Part shown: in pieces, positions 31,436 through 38,368 of the stretch
How positions within the stretch are numbered: position 1 is the stretch's first letter
Layout: each line of letters opens with the position of its first letter
DNA from: Nocardia miyunensis NBRC 108239
GTDB taxonomy: Bacteria; Actinomycetota; Actinomycetes; Mycobacteriales; Mycobacteriaceae
Assembly (NCBI RefSeq): GCF_001613065.1
Contig: NZ_BDBQ01000119.1
Location: 1 to 38,368 of the forward strand
Length of the DNA stretch: 38,368 nucleotides
Reading direction: 5' to 3'
The notes under the pieces: generated by a model
Database searches by the model: none
Seen by the model: the letters and a program-made list of their open reading frames with translations, nothing else
What the model was told of the DNA's origin: nothing
Translations under genes and position numbers: made by a program

Positions 31436-32809
31436 ATGCGCACGGGGATGCTGGGTGTGAACGAGCTGGTGGAGCATGTGGAAGAGGGGACGTTGGACAC
31501 CGTGCTGGTCGCGGTGACCGATATGCAGGGGCGGTTGCAGGGGAAACGTTGTTCGGCACGGTATTTCGTGGACGAGGTGCTCGCGCACGGTGCCGAGGCG
31601 TGCGACTACCTGCTGGCGGTGGATGTGGAGATGACGCCGGTGCAGGGATACGCGATGTCCTCCTGGGACACCGGATACGGCGATTTCGCGTTGCGCCCGG
31701 ACATGCGCACCGCTCGGCTGCTGCCGTGGTGGCCGGGCACCGCGCTGGTGCTGTGCGATATCGCCCAGGTGGACGCGTCCGGGAAACCGGGCGGCGTGCC
31801 GGTGGCCGTGTCGCCGCGGCAGATCCTGCGCAGGCAGCTGGATCGGTTGGCGGAGCACGGATTACGCGCCTACGTCGGCACCGAACTCGAATTCCTGGTC
31901 TTCGACGACAGTTACGAGGCCGCCTGGCGCTCGGGCTATCGCGATCTCACTTCGGCCAATCAGTACAACATCGATTACTCCCTGCTCGGCACCGCCCGGA
32001 TCGAACCGCTGTTGCGGCGGATTCGCCGTGAAATGTCCGGCGCGGGACTGTATGTCGAATCGGCGAAGGGGGAATGCCGCCCCGGCCAGCACGAGATCGC
32101 CTTCCGCTACGACGAGGCGCTGACCACCTGCGACAACCACAGCGTCTACAAGACCGGGGCGAAGGAGATCGCCGCCCAGGAGGGGAACAGCATCTCGTTC
32201 ATGGCGAAATTCGATGAGCACGAAGGGAATTCGTGTCACATCCACCTGAGCCTGCGGGACGAGCACGATCGGCCGGTCTTCGCGAAGGACGACGGTGAAC
32301 CCTCGGCGCTGATGCGGCACTTCGTGGCCGGACAGCTGGACTGCCTGCGCGAATTCACCTATCTGTACGCACCGAACATCAACTCCTACAAGCGATTCGT
32401 CTCCGGCAGCTTCGCGCCGACCGTCGCCGCGTGGGGCCGGGACAACCGCACCTGCGCGGTGCGCGTGGTCGGCAACGGGCACTCGCTGCGCATGGAGAAC
32501 CGGGTTCCGGGCGGGGATGTGAATCCGTATCTGGCCGTGGCCGGTCTGATCGCGGCGGGCCTGTACGGCATCGAACGCAATCTTCCCCTCGAGCCCGAAT
32601 TCCACGGCAACGCCTATCGCTCGCAGCGGCCGCGCGTGCCCGGTACGCTGCGCGAGGCCGCGCAGCTGTTCGGCGAGAGCGCGGTGGCGCGAGCCGCGTT
32701 CGGCGAGGACGTGGTGCGGCACTATCGGAACGCGGCGCAGGTCGAACTGGACGCCTTCGACGCCGCGGTCACCGACTGGGAACGCGTGCGCGGCTTCGAA
32801 CGGCTCTGA
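31436..32809 (+). CDS. glnA4: Glutamine-synthetase-like gamma-glutamylamine synthetase (GlnA4 type)
   Basis: The 457-residue enzyme has the GS fold: beta-grasp N-domain (VAVTDMQGRLQGKR), ATP-grasp-like catalytic domain with YVGTELEFLVFD, VESAKGECRPGQHEIAFRYD (metal-binding Glu residues), ISFMAKFDEHEGNSCHIHLS, NINSYKRFVSGSFAPTVAAW and the glutamate-binding VRVVGNGHSLRMENRVPGGD, VNPYLAVAGL. Shorter loops and the aldehyde dehydrogenase/SDR downstream place it with GlnA4/PuuA enzymes that join glutamate to ethanolamine or polyamines, not true GlnA. GAGAGGGG precedes the ATG. The order glnA4, aldehyde dehydrogenase, SDR matches the Rv2860c-Rv2857c region of M. tuberculosis, but the gamma-glutamyl hydrolase gene is absent here. 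The amine substrate is not determinable from sequence. Confidence 0.9.
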   Translation: MRTGMLGVNELVEHVEEGTLDTVLVAVTDMQGRLQGKRCSARYFVDEVLAHGAEACDYLLAVDVEMTPVQGYAMSSWDTGYGDFALRPDMRTARLLPWWPGTALVLCDIAQVDASGKPGGVPVAVSPRQILRRQLDRLAEHGLRAYVGTELEFLVFDDSYEAAWRSGYRDLTSANQYNIDYSLLGTARIEPLLRRIRREMSGAGLYVESAKGECRPGQHEIAFRYDEALTTCDNHSVYKTGAKEIAAQEGNSISFMAKFDEHEGNSCHIHLSLRDEHDRPVFAKDDGEPSALMRHFVAGQLDCLREFTYLYAPNINSYKRFVSGSFAPTVAAWGRDNRTCAVRVVGNGHSLRMENRVPGGDVNPYLAVAGLIAAGLYGIERNLPLEPEFHGNAYRSQRPRVPGTLREAAQLFGESAVARAAFGEDVVRHYRNAAQVELDAFDAAVTDWERVRGFERL

Positions 32810-32828
32810 GGCGAAAGGAGCGTCAGCA

Positions 32829-34190
32829 GTGACAACTGTGCAGGTGATCAACCCCGCCACCGAACAGCCGGTGGCCACCTTCGAATCGATGGATCTCGAA
32901 CGCACCGATGCCGCGATCGCGCGCGCGGCCGCCGCGGCGGTGTCCTGGCGGGATGTCGCGCCGGGGGATCGGGCCCGGCTGCTGCGTCGTTTCGCCGCGG
33001 CCGTCGACGCCGATCTGGAGCAGCTGGCCCGGCTCGAGGTCGCCAATTCCGGGCACACCATCGGGAATGCGCGCTGGGAGGCCGGGAACGTCCGCGATGT
33101 GCTCGACTACTGCGCGGGCATGCCGGAACGGTTGCTGGGCAGCCAGATTCCCGTTGCGGGCGGGGTGGACATCACCTTCTGCGAGCCGCTGGGCGTGGTC
33201 GGGGTGATCGTGCCGTGGAATTTCCCGATGCCGATCGCGGGCTGGGGTTTCGCGCCCGCGCTGGCGGCGGGCAACACCGTGGTCCTCAAGCCCGCCGAGC
33301 TGACCCCGCTGACCGCGATCCGGCTCGGCGAACTCGTGCTCGAGGCCGGGCTGCCACACGACGTATTCCAGGTCCTGCCCGGCAAGGGCTCGGTGGTGGG
33401 GCAGCGTTTCGTGACGCATCCGGCCGTGCGCAAGGTGGTCTTCACCGGATCCACCGAGGTCGGCCGGGAGATCATGGCCGGCTGCGCGCGGCAGGTCAAA
33501 CGCGTCACGCTGGAACTGGGCGGCAAGAGCGCCAATATCGTATTCGCCGACGCCGATCTCCAGGCGGCGGCGGCCACCGCACCCGCCGGGGTGTTCGACA
33601 ACGCTGGTCAGGACTGCTGTGCCAGGTCGCGAATTCTGGTGCAGCGCGGTGTCTTCGATACATTCCTCGAACTGCTGGAACCGGCCGTGCGGGCGGTGCG
33701 GGTCGGTGATCCGGCCGAGGAGTCGACCGAGATGGGCCCGCTGATCTCGGCCGAACACCGCGATCGGGTCGCCGGATTCGTCGAGGACTCGACCACCGTC
33801 GCGTACACCGGGACGAATCCGTCCGGGCCCGGATTCTGGTATCCGCCAACGGTTGTGCTGCCGGACAGTGCGTCCGATCGCGTCGCCACCGAGGAGATCT
33901 TCGGCCCGATCGTGGCGGTGCTGCCGTTCGAGGACGAGGCCGAGGCGATCGCGCTGGCCAATGCCACCGATTACGGGCTGTCCGGTTCGATCTGGACCCG
34001 CGACGTCGGCCGGGCGCTGCGTGTCTCGCGCGCGGTGGAGTCCGGGAACCTGTCCGTGAATTCCCATGCGTCCGTGCGGTATTGGACGCCGTTCGGTGGA
34101 TTCAAACAGTCCGGACTCGGCCGAGAGCTCGGTCCGGACGCGGCCCGCGCGTTCACCGAGACCAAGAACGTCTTCATCGCCACCGAATAG
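32829..34190 (+). CDS. Aldehyde dehydrogenase (AldC/PuuC-like)
   Basis: The 453-residue NAD(P)-dependent enzyme has all family motifs: VPWNFPMPIAGWGFAPALAA followed by GNTVVLKPAE for cofactor binding, FTGSTEVGREI, the catalytic Glu229 in TLELGGKSA, the nucleophile Cys263 in DNAGQDCCARSR, EEIFGPIVAVLPF and the C-terminal PFGGFKQSGLGRELG. Following GlnA4 it should oxidise a gamma-glutamyl-amino aldehyde to the acid. GTG at 32829 is nine bases after GAAAGGAG and the gap to the glnA4 stop is only 19 bp, so the two are co-transcribed. Length is slightly short for the family because the N-terminus is compact. Confidence 0.93.
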   Translation: MTTVQVINPATEQPVATFESMDLERTDAAIARAAAAAVSWRDVAPGDRARLLRRFAAAVDADLEQLARLEVANSGHTIGNARWEAGNVRDVLDYCAGMPERLLGSQIPVAGGVDITFCEPLGVVGVIVPWNFPMPIAGWGFAPALAAGNTVVLKPAELTPLTAIRLGELVLEAGLPHDVFQVLPGKGSVVGQRFVTHPAVRKVVFTGSTEVGREIMAGCARQVKRVTLELGGKSANIVFADADLQAAAATAPAGVFDNAGQDCCARSRILVQRGVFDTFLELLEPAVRAVRVGDPAEESTEMGPLISAEHRDRVAGFVEDSTTVAYTGTNPSGPGFWYPPTVVLPDSASDRVATEEIFGPIVAVLPFEDEAEAIALANATDYGLSGSIWTRDVGRALRVSRAVESGNLSVNSHASVRYWTPFGGFKQSGLGRELGPDAARAFTETKNVFIATE

Positions 34191-34260
34191 CCCTCGAGCA
34201 CAACCGCATTCGCATCTCCCCGCTCCGGAACGTCCGGAGTTCGTTCGCAGAGGAGTCACC

Positions 34261-35025
34261 GTGCAGCGCTTACAGGATCGTGTCGCCGTCGTCACCGGCG
34301 GCGGCAGCGGTATCGGCCTGGCCACCGTCCGCCGTTTCGCGCGGGAGGGCGCGCGAGTGGTGGTCGCCGATATCGATACGGCCGCGGGCGAATCCGCTGC
34401 GGCGGAGGCCGACGGACGGTTCGTGCGCACCGATGTCACCGACGAGGCGCAGGTGCGGGCGCTGTTCCAGACCGCGGTGGATGTCTACGGCGGGCTCGAC
34501 ATCGCGTTCAACAACGCGGGAATCTCACCGCCGGAAGATGATTCGATCCTCACCACCGGCCTGGACGCCTGGCAGCGCGTGCAACAGGTCAATCTGACCT
34601 CGGTCTACCTGTGCAGCAAATACGCCATCGAACACATGCTGAATCGCGGTAAGGGGTCGGTGATCAATACCGCGTCCTTCGTCGCGGTCATGGGCGCGGC
34701 CACCTCGCAGATCTCCTACACCGCGTCCAAGGGTGGCGTGCTGTCGATGAGCCGCGAGCTCGGTGTTCAGTTCGCGCGTCAGGGAATTCGCGTGAACGCC
34801 CTGTGCCCCGGACCGGTCAACACTCCGCTGCTGCAAGAGCTGTTCGCCAAGGACCCCGAGCGCGCGGCGCGTCGTCTGGTGCACGTCCCGCTCGGCCGCT
34901 TCGCCGAGCCGGAGGAGATCGCGGCCGCGGTCGCCTTCCTCGCCAGCGACGACTCCTCGTTCATCACCGCGTCGCAGTTCATGGTCGACGGAGGAATCGC
35001 GGGGGCGTACGTGACCCCGCTGTAA
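34261..35025 (+). CDS. Short-chain dehydrogenase/reductase
   Basis: The 254-residue classical SDR has the NAD-binding TGGGSGIG (12-19), NNAG (84-87) and catalytic Ser139, Tyr153 and Lys157 (YTASK). The C-terminal PGPVNTPL and ASQFMVDGG motifs are also present. GTG at 34261 follows AGAGGAG and lies 70 bp after the aldehyde dehydrogenase stop, so it is probably third in the glnA4 operon, as with Rv2857c. It may act on a hydroxy or oxo intermediate of the amine pathway. After it, 35026-35310 holds no gene or clear signal. Confidence 0.92.
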   Translation: MQRLQDRVAVVTGGGSGIGLATVRRFAREGARVVVADIDTAAGESAAAEADGRFVRTDVTDEAQVRALFQTAVDVYGGLDIAFNNAGISPPEDDSILTTGLDAWQRVQQVNLTSVYLCSKYAIEHMLNRGKGSVINTASFVAVMGAATSQISYTASKGGVLSMSRELGVQFARQGIRVNALCPGPVNTPLLQELFAKDPERAARRLVHVPLGRFAEPEEIAAAVAFLASDDSSFITASQFMVDGGIAGAYVTPL

Positions 35026-35310
35026 AGGGCTGCACGGGAGGCGCTTTCGAAGTGGCACGTATCGTTCACGCCCACATCTAGCTGATGCCTGATCCGAATT
35101 CCTCTGGGTGCGAGGATGCTTCGCGCAGCTCCGACCGGCTGCCGCCATCGGCGGCGTAGGTGCGGAGTGCCATTGATCGCGTCGGCCGTCGGGTTCCAGG
35201 ATGATTCGTGCGCATAGTGACCGCTGCTCCGGGCTGTGGCGGGCCCGGAATGTCGGCTGCGGTGGTTTTGCGTTGCGCAAGCGGGCATTACCGCTCGCGC
35301 AACCATCCGA

Positions 35311-36231
35311 TCAGCGGCGTTTCTTGAACAGTCGCGAGACGCCCCCGCCGGAGGAATCGGCGGGTTCGCTCACCGCGGACAGCGCCGCGTAGTCCTCGTC
35401 GGACAGCGAAACCTCCGCCGCGGCAACGTTTTCCTCGAGGTGTGCGACGCTCGAGGTACCGGGGATCGGCAGCATCACGGGGGAGCGGCGCAGCAGCCAG
35501 GCCAGGGCCAGCTGTGACGGGGTGGCCTCGTGGTCCTTGGCGATCTCGTCGAGCGGGCCGCCGGGGCGGGCGAGCTTACCGGTGGCCATCGGGAACCATG
35601 GGATGAAGGCGATCTGATTCGCCTCGCAGTGGTCGACCAGCTTCTCCGACGTGCGGTCGGCCAGGTTGTACAGGTTCTGCACCGAGACGATCGTCGCCAG
35701 CTTGCGCGCCGCCTCCAGCTGCGCGACGGTGACCTGGGACAGGCCGATGTGCCGGATCTTGCCTTCCTTCTGCAACGCCACCAGCTCACCGATCTGATCG
35801 GCCAGCGGCACCTTGGGGTCGATCCGGTGCAGCTGGTACAGGTCGATGCGCTCGAGCCCGAGATGCCGCAGACTCAATTCCAGCTGCTGGCGCAGATATT
35901 CGGGCCGGCCCAGCGGCAGCCACACGTCCGGGCCGGGCCGGGTCAGCCCCGCCTTGGTGGCGATGACCAGATCGTCGGCGTAGGGGTGCAGGGCCTTGCG
36001 GATCAGGGTCTCGCTGACGAACGGGCCGTAGGAGTCGGCGGTGTCGATGAAGTCGACGCCGAGTTCGACCGCGCGGCGTAGCAATCGGACCACCTCGTCC
36101 GGGTCCTTCGGCTCGCCCCACACGCCCGGACCGGTGATCTGCATGGCGCCGTAGCCGAGGCGATGGATGGGGAGATCCCCGCCGAGGGTGAAGGTTCCGG
36201 ATGCGGCGGCAGGACGTGACTCGGTGGACAT
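35311..36231 (-). CDS. Aldo/keto reductase
   Basis: The 306-residue TIM-barrel oxidoreductase has the catalytic tetrad Asp63, Tyr68 (IDTADSYGP), Lys93 (ATKAGL) and His135 (YQLHRID). The NADPH-binding end has PIPGTSSVAHLEENVAAAEV. It reduces aldehydes or ketones with NADPH. The ATG at 36231 (MSTESRPAAA) is chosen since the core begins shortly after and the upstream frame runs into an inverted repeat at 36308-36345. It is divergent from aspA, and the shared region carries that repeat. The C-terminus ends in a basic LFKKRR tail. Confidence 0.92.
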   Translation of the reverse strand: MSTESRPAAASGTFTLGGDLPIHRLGYGAMQITGPGVWGEPKDPDEVVRLLRRAVELGVDFIDTADSYGPFVSETLIRKALHPYADDLVIATKAGLTRPGPDVWLPLGRPEYLRQQLELSLRHLGLERIDLYQLHRIDPKVPLADQIGELVALQKEGKIRHIGLSQVTVAQLEAARKLATIVSVQNLYNLADRTSEKLVDHCEANQIAFIPWFPMATGKLARPGGPLDEIAKDHEATPSQLALAWLLRRSPVMLPIPGTSSVAHLEENVAAAEVSLSDEDYAALSAVSEPADSSGGGVSRLFKKRR

Positions 36232-36307
36232 GGGCACCACCCTAGTCACCCGCGGCGCTCGAGGCAGTAGTTCCGCGCGCCGCACCAGCCGTCTATGGGC
36301 CAATGAA

Positions 36308-36345
36308 ATTTGGTATATGCCAGTAAATGGTGGCATATACCAAAT
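36308..36345. promoter_or_regulatory. Perfect 15-bp inverted repeat, likely operator pair
   Basis: ATTTGGTATATGCCA (36308-36322) and its exact complement (36331-36345) flank 8 nt. Each arm contains TGGTATATGCCA, itself a near-palindrome; the two dyads are 20 bp apart centre to centre, two helical turns. The block is strongly AT-rich between GC-rich genes. It resembles GntR/FadR-type (TGGT...ACCA) operators, but no regulator is encoded beside it. Confidence 0.75.
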
Positions 36346-36459
36346 GATCGGCGTAGGGTCATCCGGGCGCCGACCGGCGTGAAACCTACGGGATACGCCG
36401 TGGCCCGCGGTACCCTTCCGGCCGCGGCGCGTCCCTGCTCAGCGAAGGAACACCCCACG

Positions 36460-37893
<1,434 letters not shown>

Positions 37894-37936
37894 ATCTTCG
37901 AATGTGTTGCGGGCAAAGGTGTTCCGTGCTCGCACA

Positions 37937-37984
37937 ATGAGGCGGGGCCCGGTCCTGGGGGATGTGGACCGGGCCCCGCCTCAT
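37937..37984. terminator. Strong bidirectional terminator
   Basis: A perfect 19-bp stem (37937-37955 with 37966-37984) closes a 10-nt loop, between the convergent aspA and SDR genes. It begins ATGAGGCGGGG and ends with the complement. There is no U-run, as usual for high-GC actinobacterial terminators. Confidence 0.85.
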
Positions 37985-38007
37985 CGCCGACTGATCGGTG
38001 CGAGATC

Positions 38008-38368
38008 TCAGCGCGGCGCCATGCGGATCGCGCCGTCGAGGCGGATCGTCTCGCCGTTGAGCATCGGGTTCTCCACGATGTGCCGGGCCAGCGCCGCGTA
38101 CTCGACCGGATCTCCCAGGCGCGCGGGGTGCGGCACCTGCGCGCCGAGGGCCGCGATCGCCTCGTCGGGCAGCGACTCGAACAGCGGAGTGTGGAACAGA
38201 CCCGGCGCGATGGTCACCACGCGCACGTTCACGCTCGCCAGATCACGCGCGATCGGCAGGGTCATGCCCACGATGCCGCCCTTGGACGCGGAGTACGCGG
38301 CCTGACCGATCTGCCCGTCGAACGCGGCGACCGAGGCGGTGTTGATGATCACCCCGCGCTCCTCACCG
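38008..38368 (-). CDS. Short-chain dehydrogenase, partial (runs off right edge)
   Basis: The C-terminal 119 residues are visible. They contain VIINTASVAAFDGQIGQAAY with the catalytic Ser and Tyr followed by SASK, then VRVVTIAPGLFHTPLF and the C-terminal NGETIRLDGAIRMAPR. FDGQIGQAAYSASKGGIVGM and the HPARLGDPVEYAALA segment are typical of 17-beta-HSD10 / 3-hydroxy-2-methylbutyryl-CoA dehydrogenase-like SDRs used in branched-chain or fatty acid oxidation. The frame is open to the window end with no stop, so the N-terminal Rossmann half lies outside. An internal GTG at 38352 is not a real start. Confidence 0.9.
   Translation of the reverse strand, partial: GEERGVIINTASVAAFDGQIGQAAYSASKGGIVGMTLPIARDLASVNVRVVTIAPGLFHTPLFESLPDEAIAALGAQVPHPARLGDPVEYAALARHIVENPMLNGETIRLDGAIRMAPR

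Noticed and set aside
32823..34439. 538-codon minus-strand open frame
   Set aside because: Antisense to the aldehyde dehydrogenase; no recognisable motif.

Overview
The window is high-GC actinobacterial DNA. GTG starts are common, ATGA and GTGA overlaps are frequent, and the gene set (MscS channel, MGT glycosyltransferase, glnA4 cluster, DUF1684, many TetR/PadR/LysR/XRE regulators) fits Nocardia or a close relative in the Mycobacteriales. The genus is inferred from gene content only. No rRNA, tRNA, CRISPR array, transposase or integrase was found. About 31 protein-coding genes can be supported.

Left edge (1-1524): a partial gene with a C-terminal helix-turn-helix, then about 800 bp without a convincing gene. 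This ends in a 23-nt copy of the tmRNA (ssrA) 3' end (1470-1492) followed at once by a perfect hairpin. It reads as the right-hand attachment scar of an island integrated into ssrA, with the island to the left and old chromosome to the right. Next (1658-3770) come an XRE antitoxin-like gene preceded by a toxin-like C-terminal remnant without a start, a small hypothetical gene, and a divergent XRE-TPR regulator.

Resistance-like pair and envelope block (3774-11188): an MGT-type glycosyltransferase and a Vat/XAT acetyltransferase, both on the minus strand, suggest antibiotic modification. They are followed by an MscS channel and a four-gene plus-strand operon of exported or membrane proteins. 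In that operon the first and third genes are paralogues, one anchored by a C-terminal membrane helix and the other by a lipid.

Organosulfur-type operon (11243-19605, minus): SsuD-like flavin monooxygenase, SfnB/acyl-CoA-dehydrogenase-like oxidoreductase, family-5 binding lipoprotein, two permeases, a fused double ATPase and a DUF1684 protein, with nearly all junctions overlapping. A LysR regulator is divergent. Together they look like uptake plus oxidative desulfuration of an unknown compound.

Metabolic and regulator-pair region (20753-31216): GlcD-like flavoprotein, mercaptopyruvate-type sulfurtransferase, a TetR/NmrA-like pair with two perfect operators, nitroreductase, DUF899 protein, a stand-alone DUF234-type ATPase with an AT-rich promoter, a PadR/SnoaL-like pair and an XRE(MmyB-like)/zinc-less MDR oxidoreductase pair with a duplicated promoter-like element.

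Right side (31436-38368): glutamine-synthetase-like GlnA4, aldehyde dehydrogenase and SDR (a gamma-glutamylated amine pathway lacking the hydrolase step locally), an aldo/keto reductase, aspartate ammonia-lyase behind a striking 15-bp inverted repeat, a strong bidirectional terminator, and an SDR running off the right edge.
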